Below are positions 25,383-33,925 of a stretch of 42,714 nt of DNA, one piece after another (positions within the stretch are counted from its first letter, which is position 1; the number at the start of each line of letters is the position of its first letter). The notes beneath the pieces are model-generated. The model did not search any database and was not told where the DNA came from. It saw only the letters and a list, made by a program, of their open reading frames with translations. The translations under genes were made by a program, and so were the position numbers. The DNA comes from a bacterium (GTDB taxonomy: Bacteria > Cyanobacteriota > Vampirovibrionia > Gastranaerophilales > Gastranaerophilaceae). Where the stretch lies: positions 1-42,714 of the forward strand of contig JAFUXT010000019.1 in assembly GCA_017470815.1 (NCBI GenBank). The letters are read 5' to 3'.

Positions 25383-26465
25383 ATGGGCATGGCCGCATCA
25401 CAAGCAAGATGGATTTCACTTGCCGCAAGAAAAACTAACGTTGAATATGAAGGACAACAAATCAACCAGGCAAGAACCGCATTGTCTAACCAAAGTTCAG
25501 AACTTTGGAACAGATTATATCAGATGGATGTTCCTGTTCCTCCAAGTACTACCGATTTTACCAAGACAAAATATACATTTAATATCGGAGACAGCACTAA
25601 AACCATAACCGATATTCAGGCCGCAGATTATTATGATCCCGACGATGGAATCACATATAACTCTTATGTAACTTATACTGCTGATGTAATTGAATATAAA
25701 GGTATAAGAAATACCAATTCAAAACCTCAGGTACAGCATGTTACCGAACCCTCAGAAGGGGATCCATACTATATGGTTGGTACCCGCAAATTAAAATCTA
25801 TGGGTAGTTGTGATCCGACAAGTGATGACTGGGCTACATATATTGTTGCGTTGCAGCAAATCGTTACGGATTGGCCTGATAGCACGGTAGCAAAGGAATG
25901 GAACAAAATAAATCCGGATCCTGCACAAGATCCAAGTACGGATGCTTCTGCCTATGCGCATATCCATATGTGGAAAGACGGACAAAATAACATGAACTTT
26001 GTAGTTGACGGACAAGAAGGATGTGCGGTTCCTCAAGCGGTTGATACACTCGAATATTGTATAAATAATCCTGATGAACCCCTACATTCGTATTATTCAA
26101 CGAATCAATTTGTAAAACAAACATTGTCAAAGTATGCAGTAGTTGAATACGATTCAAGCGGGAGAGCAACAACTATTCAACTTGAAAAATCAAGTGCCGT
26201 TTATGACTTAACAACATCAACACAAACTGATGATGCCGCATACAACGATGCAATGAATGAATACTATTATCAGAAGCAAATTTATGAACAAAGAGTTCAG
26301 GAAATCAACGCAAGAACAGAACAAATTCAGACAGAGGACAGAACGCTTGAACTTCGTCTGAAACAGCTTGACACGGAACAAAATGCGCTTCAGACAGAAA
26401 TGGATGCCGTTCATAAGGTTATCTCCAAAAACATTGAAGGTACATTCAAAACATTTGAAAGTTAG
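25383..26465 (+). CDS. Unrecognised protein with helical ends, candidate secretion substrate
   Basis: A 360-residue protein without a Sec signal. The N-terminal about 48 residues are helical and conserved-looking (MGMAASQARWISLAARKTNV, then EYEGQQINQARTALSNQSSE); the middle (50-270) is polar and beta-prone; the last about 90 residues form a coiled coil (QRVQEINARTEQIQ ... EMDAVHKVISKNIEGTFKTF). Helical termini around a variable middle is the layout of flagellar axial proteins and T3SS filament proteins, but no such family signature is present. An AGAGG ribosome site lies just before the ATG. I recall similar heads in unnamed proteins of this lineage; function is unknown. Confidence 0.7.
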   Translation: MGMAASQARWISLAARKTNVEYEGQQINQARTALSNQSSELWNRLYQMDVPVPPSTTDFTKTKYTFNIGDSTKTITDIQAADYYDPDDGITYNSYVTYTADVIEYKGIRNTNSKPQVQHVTEPSEGDPYYMVGTRKLKSMGSCDPTSDDWATYIVALQQIVTDWPDSTVAKEWNKINPDPAQDPSTDASAYAHIHMWKDGQNNMNFVVDGQEGCAVPQAVDTLEYCINNPDEPLHSYYSTNQFVKQTLSKYAVVEYDSSGRATTIQLEKSSAVYDLTTSTQTDDAAYNDAMNEYYYQKQIYEQRVQEINARTEQIQTEDRTLELRLKQLDTEQNALQTEMDAVHKVISKNIEGTFKTFES

Positions 26466-26492
26466 TATAAATAAGATTATAAGAGGTTTTTT

Positions 26493-27320
26493 ATGTCGTA
26501 CAGATATGATAGCGAATTGGTTATTGCAAACAGATTAAGCAGCGCAAGCGGTGATGCTAAGGCAGTCTTATGGGAAACTTATGACAGGCTGAGAGATTTA
26601 ACAGTATCAGGAAGCGGAACAGGTTCAGGTTTTGAATCTTGCGGAAATCTGATTTATAACATGGCAAGTTTACTTGCGCCATCATCATTTGCGACAGTAT
26701 TTGGCGGTTCTGAAACAATGAATGTACCGGGGACTTCATATTATTCAAAAGGCAATACCGGTACGGCATACGGTGTGGATTCACTTTATAACTATTCGGG
26801 TTTCCCGGGTGGAGCGGCATCTGTTTCCTCTGTTTACGGTTTGGCAACAGGCGGAGCATCAAACATATTAAACGGCTGGGGCAGTAACGGTTTTTCTACA
26901 AGCGGAACGGCAACGGGTTATGCTTCAAATGTTGCGGGTGTTGCTGATATTGCAAGCGCAGCAGCGTACGGTATTGGTACAAGCAGTGGCTTAGGCCGAA
27001 TTTCTTCCAATGTTGTTATGCCTGTTGCAAGTACAATTTCAGGTTTTGGCGGGTTATTAACGGCAATATCTCCGTATTTGGGGGTTTATGGAGCAGGCAC
27101 AACGGTTTTGGGTAACTTGATGCAGGGTACAACTTCTGCCGCATTAGCAGCATACCAAAATATTACGGGGAATATTACAACCAATGCCGATGTTATTCTT
27201 TCAACCAAAGTGAGAAATATTGAAACAGTCTGCAAAATGCTTGATACTCAGGGCGATATAGTTAAGAAAATGCTTAAAGAAAGTATGGAAAGCAGTAAAA
27301 ACGCTTTGCAGAATTTGTAA
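26493..27320 (+). CDS. Gly/Ser/Ala-rich protein with amphipathic C terminus
   Basis: A 275-residue protein, 27 bases after the previous gene and probably cotranscribed. Residues about 45-210 are rich in Gly, Ser, Ala and Thr with hydrophobic patches (YNMASLLAPSSFATVFGG, VVMPVASTISGFGGLLTAI). The C-terminal about 45 residues are a clear amphipathic helix (TKVRNIETVCKMLDTQGDIV ... ESMESSKNAL). It has no Sec signal and no recognised family. The pairing with the preceding gene suggests parts or substrates of one machine. Confidence 0.65.
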   Translation: MSYRYDSELVIANRLSSASGDAKAVLWETYDRLRDLTVSGSGTGSGFESCGNLIYNMASLLAPSSFATVFGGSETMNVPGTSYYSKGNTGTAYGVDSLYNYSGFPGGAASVSSVYGLATGGASNILNGWGSNGFSTSGTATGYASNVAGVADIASAAAYGIGTSSGLGRISSNVVMPVASTISGFGGLLTAISPYLGVYGAGTTVLGNLMQGTTSAALAAYQNITGNITTNADVILSTKVRNIETVCKMLDTQGDIVKKMLKESMESSKNALQNL

Positions 27321-27327
27321 TAAAAAA

Positions 27328-27356
27328 TCGACATCCGTTTTATTTTGTGTTAATAT
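27328..27356 (+). promoter_or_regulatory. Candidate promoter giving a leaderless lptC message
   Basis: TCGACA (27328-27333) and TAATAT (27351-27356) are 17 bases apart. The predicted transcription start falls at or next to the lptC ATG at 27364, which has no Shine-Dalgarno sequence. Confidence 0.35.
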
Positions 27357-27363
27357 CTTTGGT

Positions 27364-27945
27364 ATGGATTTCAAGCAATTATCAAAGAAAAAAAGAGTGT
27401 ATCTTATGATTGCGCTTGCTCTTACAGGAGTCCTTCTTTGGGCTTTTGCAACGGCAAAACTTATAACGCATGATTTCAAACGCCAAATTTCGGATAATAA
27501 ACAACCACAGCAAGAAGCCGTAGTTAAAGGGGTAATTTTAACTGAAACCAAAAATGATACAAAGTATTGGGAAGTATACGGAGATACAGGACATTGGGAC
27601 GGGAATAGCGGTATTGCCCAACTTGATGGTGTACTTGCGAATTTTTACAAAGATAATAAAGTCACAATGAGTCTGAAGTCTTCTAAAGGCACTTATAATT
27701 CAGAATCTAAAGTTATAACTCTTTATGAAGATACATTTATTGCAATAGAAGGCGGAATTACTCTTAATGCGGACAAACTTACTTATGTCAGTTCAAGCGA
27801 CCCTATTGTTGCAGAAGGACACATAAAAGTCAGAAAAGATAATTCGCTGATTTCTACCGCAAATAAAATAATTATCAGTCCGAATTATGAGGATTTTAAA
27901 ATAATAGGAAACACTGTTTCAAAAGTTTATGAGGATAAAAAATAA
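27364..27945 (+). CDS. lptC: LptC-like lipopolysaccharide export protein
   Basis: A 193-residue bitopic protein with one N-terminal membrane helix (YLMIALALTGVLLWAFATAK, residues 13-32) and a periplasmic beta-jellyroll of the LptC/OstA type (ISTANKIIISPNYEDFKIIG at the end). LptC links the inner-membrane LptBFG transporter to LptA. The assignment is helped by the next gene, an LptA-like OstA protein that starts one base after this stop codon. No ribosome site is seen before the ATG. Confidence 0.82.
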   Translation: MDFKQLSKKKRVYLMIALALTGVLLWAFATAKLITHDFKRQISDNKQPQQEAVVKGVILTETKNDTKYWEVYGDTGHWDGNSGIAQLDGVLANFYKDNKVTMSLKSSKGTYNSESKVITLYEDTFIAIEGGITLNADKLTYVSSSDPIVAEGHIKVRKDNSLISTANKIIISPNYEDFKIIGNTVSKVYEDKK

Positions 27946-27946
27946 G

Positions 27947-28918
27947 ATGAAAAAGATTTTATCATTTATTATAGGAATATTGTTGGTTTCTGGAATAGCG
28001 GTTCAGGCGTCGGATTTGATTATTGAATCAAAAAACCAAACTTATAATGAACAGGACAGCAAAATAAAATTCAATGGAGATGTAAAGGTTACCATTGATG
28101 ACTTAAAGGTTGTAGGTGACAGTGCCGATGTTAATGTTGTCGGGGGACAAAAACTTGATACCGCAACTTTTTATGACAAGCCTTATGCTTTTGAAATAAA
28201 GAAAAATAAAAAAAGAGAAGTAAAAGCAAATATTTTAAAAGTTTCATTAATTACGAAAATAATTAAAGCCGAAGGAGATACGCAATCAGTTGTATTTGAC
28301 GGGAAAACTCCGGTTGTCGTTATAAATGCCGACATGCAGGAATATAATACCAAAACCGGTGTTATGACTGCAACAGGTACGGTGACAATGCTTTATAAAG
28401 ATTTAGAATCATATTCAAATGCCGCAGAAATTACAACAGATAAAAACGGCGATTTGAAAAAACTTGTATTAATAGGAAATGCAAGAGTTAAACAGGATAA
28501 CAATGAAACGCTTGCAGACAGACTTGTTTATGATGCAACAACCGAAAATATTACTGCAACAGGAAATACAACATCAACCGTTTACACAGATGACGGAACA
28601 AAAATGGTTTTAAAATCAGGGATGCAGCAATATAACCAAAAACGAGGAACATTTAATGCAAGCACTAATGTAAGAATTTGGTATGAGGATTATTATGCTG
28701 CCGGTCCAAAAGTTACTCTCTACCCGGGACCAAACGGAAAACCAAACGAAGCAAACTTTATAGGTCGCTCAAGCATCACTCAGGGAGTAAGAACAATATT
28801 TGCCGATAGAATTAAAATGACAATGAAACCAAAAACTTTTGATGCAACAGGCAACACAAGAACTGTTATTAAAAATATCGGTTCAAATTCCGACGATAAT
28901 GTAACATTAGGATTATAA
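27947..28918 (+). CDS. lptA: LptA/OstA-domain periplasmic protein
   Basis: A protein of about 323 residues with a signal peptide (MKKILSFIIGILLVSGIAVQA) and repeated OstA beta strands (KIKFNGDVKV, VMTATGTVTML, NITATGNTTSTVY). LptA forms the periplasmic bridge for lipopolysaccharide. It is nearly twice the length of enterobacterial LptA and seems to hold more than one OstA unit. The ATG at 27947, one base after the lptC stop, gives the cleaner signal peptide; an in-frame ATG at 27929 lies inside lptC and lacks a ribosome site. Confidence 0.85.
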   Translation: MKKILSFIIGILLVSGIAVQASDLIIESKNQTYNEQDSKIKFNGDVKVTIDDLKVVGDSADVNVVGGQKLDTATFYDKPYAFEIKKNKKREVKANILKVSLITKIIKAEGDTQSVVFDGKTPVVVINADMQEYNTKTGVMTATGTVTMLYKDLESYSNAAEITTDKNGDLKKLVLIGNARVKQDNNETLADRLVYDATTENITATGNTTSTVYTDDGTKMVLKSGMQQYNQKRGTFNASTNVRIWYEDYYAAGPKVTLYPGPNGKPNEANFIGRSSITQGVRTIFADRIKMTMKPKTFDATGNTRTVIKNIGSNSDDNVTLGL

Positions 28919-28951
28919 TATTTTGCCCCAATTCAGGTGAAGGTAGTAGAA

Positions 28952-29707
28952 ATGGAAAAAATAGATAAAGCGATAGAATGTTTTAAAAACAAAGACTGGA
29001 ACGGTGCAATTAATTTATTTACCGCAGTTTTGGAAACAGATATTACAAATGCCGAAGTTTATAACAATTTAGGCTTATGTTATGCAAATGTTGGAAATGA
29101 TGACAAGGCGGAAAAAAATTACCTCAAAAGTATTGAACTCAACCCCCGTATTCCGCAGACTTATATAAACCTTGTGGATATTTATTACAGGCAGCAAAGA
29201 TACGCAGAAGGCATAAATATTTTGTCTTATGCAATTGAAAATCTTCCTGATGATTTGATATTCAGACATTATCTTGCAAGATTTTATATGGAAGATTCAA
29301 AAAGGGATTTGGCTATAGACGAACTTGAATATATTCTGGACAAACAACCGGACAACTATGATGCATATTACGATTTGGGCAGAGTATATTTTGAACTTGG
29401 CAATTATGACAGTGCAATAGAAAATTTTGAAAACATTCTTGAGTACAAAGACGAAAACGAATGGATTTACTATTATTTGGGAGAAGCATATCAGGCAAAT
29501 GACGAAATAGACAAGGCGCTTTCAAACTTTTTAAAAGCAATTGCAAGAAACAATAAACTTGCCGTAGCGTATAAAAAAGCGGCAATTTTATATATGGCAA
29601 GAGGGGACAATGAGGACGCAGTTGAATATTTTGAAGATTATCTAAATATGGATATTCCTGATGAAGAAAAAGAAAATATTAAAAAAATTATTGAACGAAT
29701 TAAGTAG
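28952..29707 (+). CDS. TPR-repeat protein
   Basis: About 251 residues of tandem tetratricopeptide repeats (DWNGAINLFTAVLETD, NDDKAEKNYLKSIELNP, NYDSAIENFENILEYK, NEDAVEYFEDYLNMD), with no signal peptide or membrane helix. The ATG at 28952 has GAAGG about 8 bases upstream; an in-frame GTG at 28937 would add five residues. It lies between lptA and dprA in the same transcription unit. Partner unknown. Confidence 0.88.
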   Translation: MEKIDKAIECFKNKDWNGAINLFTAVLETDITNAEVYNNLGLCYANVGNDDKAEKNYLKSIELNPRIPQTYINLVDIYYRQQRYAEGINILSYAIENLPDDLIFRHYLARFYMEDSKRDLAIDELEYILDKQPDNYDAYYDLGRVYFELGNYDSAIENFENILEYKDENEWIYYYLGEAYQANDEIDKALSNFLKAIARNNKLAVAYKKAAILYMARGDNEDAVEYFEDYLNMDIPDEEKENIKKIIERIK

Positions 29708-29709
29708 AA

Positions 29710-30795
29710 ATGAATTACAAATACTGGATAGCATTTTCATCAATAGAGCAAATTGACAGTCGGTTTATAAAGAGGCTGTATGATTATTTTGGCGATATTG
29801 AAAAAGCTTTTAATTCAGATGCGAAAGAACTTGAAAATATTGACGGATTATCTGTTAAACAAGCGCAGAATTTTATCAAATTGAGAGATAAGGTTGATAT
29901 TGACAAAGTTTTTGCAAATGTTGAATCAAAAGGAATAAATTTTCTAACGCTTGAGGATGAAAATTATCCTAAAATGCTTAAAAATATTGAAAATCCCCCT
30001 GCGGTATTATATTACAAAGGAAAACTTTTTGACTGTAATCTTGATAAAACTTTAGCCGTTGTTGGTTCAAGAAAGGCGAGTACAAACTCAAGGAATAATT
30101 TAAAAAATATAATATCAGGTCTTGGGAATACAGATATTTGTATCGTTTCAGGCTTAGCATCAGGGATAGATACTGTTGCACACACATCAGCCATTGAAAA
30201 TAATTTAAAAACTATCGGAGTTATTGCAAGCGGTTTTGATTATGTTTATCCGACACAAAATAAAACTTTGTATGAAAATATCGAAAACGGCTACGGGGCA
30301 GTCGTAACCGAATATTATCCGAGTTTTGAACCGATAAAATTCAGATTTCCGCAGAGAAACAGAATTGTGTCAGGGCTAAGTTACGGCACATTGGTAGCAG
30401 AAGCAGGGATTCAAAGCGGTGCGCTAATTACCGCAAACCTCACACTTGAGCAGGGCAGAGAGTTGATGTGTATCCCCGGAGAAATTTCTAATCCGAATAC
30501 ACAAGGGATTTATAAACTGCTCAAAAACGGTGCAACAATGGTTACAGAAAGCGCAGATATTCTTGATGCATTGGGATGGGAGATTAAAAAGGAAGTTCAG
30601 ACCCAATTGACTCTGCCGACATTGACACCTGACGAAGAAAAAATTTATGAATATGTCAAAATAGAGGAACGAGGTGTGGATGAATTGCTTTCTCTAACCG
30701 GTTTAAGTTTTGATAATTTGCTGATGAACTTGACAACAATGGAACTAAAAGGCATAATAAAACAAGTAGGCGGGGATAGATATAAAGCGTTTTAA
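29710..30795 (+). CDS. dprA: DNA processing protein DprA
   Basis: A 361-residue DprA/Smf protein, which protects incoming single-stranded DNA and loads RecA in natural transformation. It has an N-terminal helix-hairpin-helix-like segment (LENIDGLSVKQAQNF), the Rossmann-like core with VVGSRKAS, SGLASGIDTVAH, RFPQRNRIVSGLS and QSGALITANLTLEQGRE, and a C-terminal winged-helix-like domain (VDELLSLTGLSFDNLLMNL). Length is normal. It starts 3 bases after the TPR gene. Confidence 0.96.
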   Translation: MNYKYWIAFSSIEQIDSRFIKRLYDYFGDIEKAFNSDAKELENIDGLSVKQAQNFIKLRDKVDIDKVFANVESKGINFLTLEDENYPKMLKNIENPPAVLYYKGKLFDCNLDKTLAVVGSRKASTNSRNNLKNIISGLGNTDICIVSGLASGIDTVAHTSAIENNLKTIGVIASGFDYVYPTQNKTLYENIENGYGAVVTEYYPSFEPIKFRFPQRNRIVSGLSYGTLVAEAGIQSGALITANLTLEQGRELMCIPGEISNPNTQGIYKLLKNGATMVTESADILDALGWEIKKEVQTQLTLPTLTPDEEKIYEYVKIEERGVDELLSLTGLSFDNLLMNLTTMELKGIIKQVGGDRYKAF

Positions 30796-30798
30796 ATA

Positions 30799-30828
30799 AA
30801 TCCTCTCTCCAAGGGCGAGGGGATATGA
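30799..30828. repeat. Diverged copy of the CCCTCTCCC repeat
   Basis: CCTCTCTCCAAGGGCGAGGG resembles the perfect hairpin at 287-307 and is followed by a similar GATATG context. It lies in the 58-base gap between dprA and topA. Confidence 0.4.
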
Positions 30829-30853
30829 AGAATAATTTTTTATAAGGAATAAA

Positions 30854-33139
30854 ATGGCAGCACAGGAAAAATCATTAGTAATAGTCGAGTCACCGGCTAA
30901 ATCAAAGACAATTAAAAAGATATTGGGCGATAGTTTTCAGATAGAAGCAAGTTACGGGCATGTACGCAATTTGCCGACAAAAGACCCTGCGACAGAGAAT
31001 TTGGGCTTTGATGTAAATAAAAATTTTGAGATGAAATTTGAGATTATCCCCGGCAAACAACAGGTTGTCCGCAAACTCAATGACTTGGCAAAAAAAGCAG
31101 GCAAAATATACCTCGCATCCGACCCCGACCGTGAAGGAGAGGCGATAGCATGGCATGTTCGCCAGATTTTGAAAGTGCCTGATGAAAAAATTTATCGTAT
31201 AGTCTTTAACGAAATCACCCCAAAAGCAGTTAAACATTCCGTTGAAAATCCGCGCGGAATCGATATGGATATGGTTAAAGCCCAGCAGACAAGACAAATT
31301 TTAGATAAACTTGTGGGTTACAAATTATCCCCTGTTTTGTGGAAAGAAATGGGCAACCGTAAACTTTCGGCAGGCAGAGTTCAGTCTGTTGCACTGCGTA
31401 TGATTTGCGAAAGAGAAGAAGAAATTGAAGCATTTAAACCTCAGGAATACTGGTCAATTCATGCAAATCTTGATAAAGAGGGCAAGCAGTTTGAAGCGGA
31501 ACTTTCAAAAATCAAAGGTAAATCTGTTGAAAAGACTGTAAAAAATCAGGAAGAAGCACAAAAAATCGTTGATTACCTGACAAATCCTACAACGCAGTAT
31601 GAAGTTTCAAAAGTTACCAAAAAGACAATAAAAAGAAAACCTACCGCACCGTTTATCACTTCAACAATGCAGCGTGCGGCAAGTTCAAAACTCGGTTTTG
31701 GGGTTTCAAAAACCATGCAGGTTGCACAAAAACTCTATGAAGGGGTTGAAATTGACGGCGCACCTGTCGGTTTGATTACTTATATGAGAACCGACTCTGT
31801 TCGTGTATCAGATGATGCGCAAAATATGGCTCACGATTTTATTTTGCAAAACTACGGTGAAAAATATTACCCCAAAGAAGCCAATATTTATGCAAAAGGC
31901 AAACAAAATGTTCAGGATGCACACGAAGCAATTCGTCCGGCTTATCCTGAAAGAACACCTGACAGCATAAAAAAATATCTTGATAATGACCAATACAAAC
32001 TTTATAAACTTATTTGGGAAAAATTCATGTCTTCACAGATGGCACCTGCCGAAATTGCAAACAAATCAATAGAAATTGATGCAGGCGATTACACCCTCAA
32101 AGCAGGCACAAGCAAGGTCATGTTTGACGGATTTTTAACACTATACAACGATGATGAGGAAGAAGAAGGCAAAGAAGTCGATGCAAAAATTCCTGATTTA
32201 GATAAAGGTGATAAGGTTGCATGTAAAAAAGTTGAGCCAAAACAACACTTCACCCAACCGCCGCCAAGATACAATGAAGCATCATTAGTCAAAGCATTAG
32301 AAGAATACGGAATCGGTCGTCCTTCGACTTATGCAACGATTATCACCGTAATTCAAACAAGAAAATATGTTGAAAAGAAGAACAAAGCACTTTTCCCGAC
32401 ACTTTTAGGTCGTGCGGTTTCAAAACAGTTAGTTGCCGAATTTTCTGACATTATGGATTACAAATTTACGGCAGGCATGGAGGCAAAGTTAGACGAAATA
32501 GCCGATAAAAAGGTTGATTGGGTAAAAGTTTTAAACGATTTTTATACTCCGTTTATGGATGAAGTTAATAAAGTTATGCAAACGGCGCAAAGAGTAACTG
32601 TTTCAAGTAATATTAAATGCCCGAATTGCGGCAAACCAATGGTTTTGCGCTCAAGCAAAACAGGGTCACAATTTTTGGGTTGCAGCGGTTATCCTGAATG
32701 TAAAACGGCAATGTCTTTAAATGTTTTGCAGGAATTGGAAAACGATACTGACGAAAACGGCGAAGCAAAACCGCAGGAAATTTGTGAAGAAAAATGTGAA
32801 AAATGCGGTTCTGATATGGTCTTTAAAATCGGGCCATACGGAAAATACCTTGAATGTACCTCACCTGATTGCGGTTTTAGAAAACCATACCGCAAATCAA
32901 CCGGCGTAACTTGTCCAAAATGCGGGAAAGGAACGATAGTAGAAAGAAAATCAAAACGAGGAACTGTATTTTACGGATGCGACAAATATCCTGACTGTAA
33001 TTTTGTACTGTGGAACGAACCGACAGGCGAAAAGTGTCCTCAATGCGGAGAACTTTTGGTCAAGAAAAACCTCAAAAGCGGTGAAGTTATAACCTGTTCA
33101 AGTATCAAATGCGGATACAAAAAAGAGCAACAAGATTAA
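30854..33139 (+). CDS. topA: DNA topoisomerase I
   Basis: A 761-residue type IA topoisomerase that relaxes negative supercoils. The Toprim part has VESPAKSKTI and SDPDREGEAIAWH (residues 89-101); the active-site tyrosine is Y310 in GLITYMRTDSVRV; GIGRPSTYA follows. The C-terminal tail holds four four-cysteine zinc ribbons (CPNCGKPM..., CEKCGSDM..., CPKCGKGT..., CPQCGELL...), the usual bacterial TopA tail. An AAGGA ribosome site precedes the ATG. Downstream of lptC-lptA-TPR-dprA, probably in the same unit. Confidence 0.98.
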   Translation: MAAQEKSLVIVESPAKSKTIKKILGDSFQIEASYGHVRNLPTKDPATENLGFDVNKNFEMKFEIIPGKQQVVRKLNDLAKKAGKIYLASDPDREGEAIAWHVRQILKVPDEKIYRIVFNEITPKAVKHSVENPRGIDMDMVKAQQTRQILDKLVGYKLSPVLWKEMGNRKLSAGRVQSVALRMICEREEEIEAFKPQEYWSIHANLDKEGKQFEAELSKIKGKSVEKTVKNQEEAQKIVDYLTNPTTQYEVSKVTKKTIKRKPTAPFITSTMQRAASSKLGFGVSKTMQVAQKLYEGVEIDGAPVGLITYMRTDSVRVSDDAQNMAHDFILQNYGEKYYPKEANIYAKGKQNVQDAHEAIRPAYPERTPDSIKKYLDNDQYKLYKLIWEKFMSSQMAPAEIANKSIEIDAGDYTLKAGTSKVMFDGFLTLYNDDEEEEGKEVDAKIPDLDKGDKVACKKVEPKQHFTQPPPRYNEASLVKALEEYGIGRPSTYATIITVIQTRKYVEKKNKALFPTLLGRAVSKQLVAEFSDIMDYKFTAGMEAKLDEIADKKVDWVKVLNDFYTPFMDEVNKVMQTAQRVTVSSNIKCPNCGKPMVLRSSKTGSQFLGCSGYPECKTAMSLNVLQELENDTDENGEAKPQEICEEKCEKCGSDMVFKIGPYGKYLECTSPDCGFRKPYRKSTGVTCPKCGKGTIVERKSKRGTVFYGCDKYPDCNFVLWNEPTGEKCPQCGELLVKKNLKSGEVITCSSIKCGYKKEQQD

Positions 33140-33225
33140 AAACACATCTGGCATTTACTTGAAATATAAATTAAATATTTTAATTGCAAATTTGCTTGAA
33201 TACACGCCTGATTAAAAATTGATAA

Positions 33226-33870
33226 TTAATTTGATTCTCTCAAAAGCAGGATAGTTTGTCTTATTTCGTTTTTAAGATAACCCATTTGCTCTCTCAGGTT
33301 ATTAGGATTGTAAATATAACCCTCACTGCCGTAAGACAAATACGGATTATATTTTTCCGCTTCCATTCGCAACTGCGAAATCGAACGGGAATGAGTATTT
33401 AACTCTAACAGTCTTTTATACGAAACAAATTGGCTTTCCGGTTTTCCGGCATACTTATCTCTGAAATAATCCACACTCTTATTGAAATAAAAAACTTTTG
33501 CATTAAAAATCTGAACATTTTTATTTTCATCAAGCATATCGTAAATTTCTTCCAACAACGGAATAAATTCATTCAGGTCATTCGCATATTTAGAAGTCTT
33601 ATCAGTTTTCAAAATAATATTTACAAATGACGGATCTTCAATCGGCGCAGGCTTGATTTCCCGTTCGGAATTAAAATCCTTTGACGGAATTGGAGAAACA
33701 GAAGCAGGAGTTTTATCCGTTGCTTCTTCATTTGAACCGTAATTTCTGGTCAAAACAGGCAAAGAGCCGACATAACCCTGTCCCGGCGGAAGTTTATCTT
33801 TTGCAAAACAACTGCTGCCTGCAACAAGAACTAACGATAATATTACCCAAAAAAGTGCGTACTTTCTCAT
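33226..33870 (-). CDS. Secreted protein of unknown function
   Basis: A 214-residue protein with a Sec signal peptide (MRKYALFWVILSLVLVAGSS, likely cut after CFA). The cysteine is not in a good lipobox, so it is probably a soluble periplasmic protein. The mature part starts with a Pro/Ser-rich linker, and the rest is helical with Tyr and Asn (SKYANDLNEFIPLLEEIYDM, YLSYGSEGYIYNPNNLREQM). No family recognised. It is convergent with topA; I saw no terminator in the 86 bases between them. Confidence 0.7.
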   Translation of the reverse strand: MRKYALFWVILSLVLVAGSSCFAKDKLPPGQGYVGSLPVLTRNYGSNEEATDKTPASVSPIPSKDFNSEREIKPAPIEDPSFVNIILKTDKTSKYANDLNEFIPLLEEIYDMLDENKNVQIFNAKVFYFNKSVDYFRDKYAGKPESQFVSYKRLLELNTHSRSISQLRMEAEKYNPYLSYGSEGYIYNPNNLREQMGYLKNEIRQTILLLRESN

Positions 33871-33925
33871 ACAAATATTATAATAATTCTGCTAAAAAAA
33901 TCATCATTTATTTACATTATTAAAT

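Noticed and set aside
25156..25428. 90-codon reverse-strand frame upstream of the mlaD-like gene
   Set aside because: It covers the AT-rich divergent promoter region and the start of the plus-strand gene at 25383, and its sequence is Tyr/Ile/Phe-rich noise.
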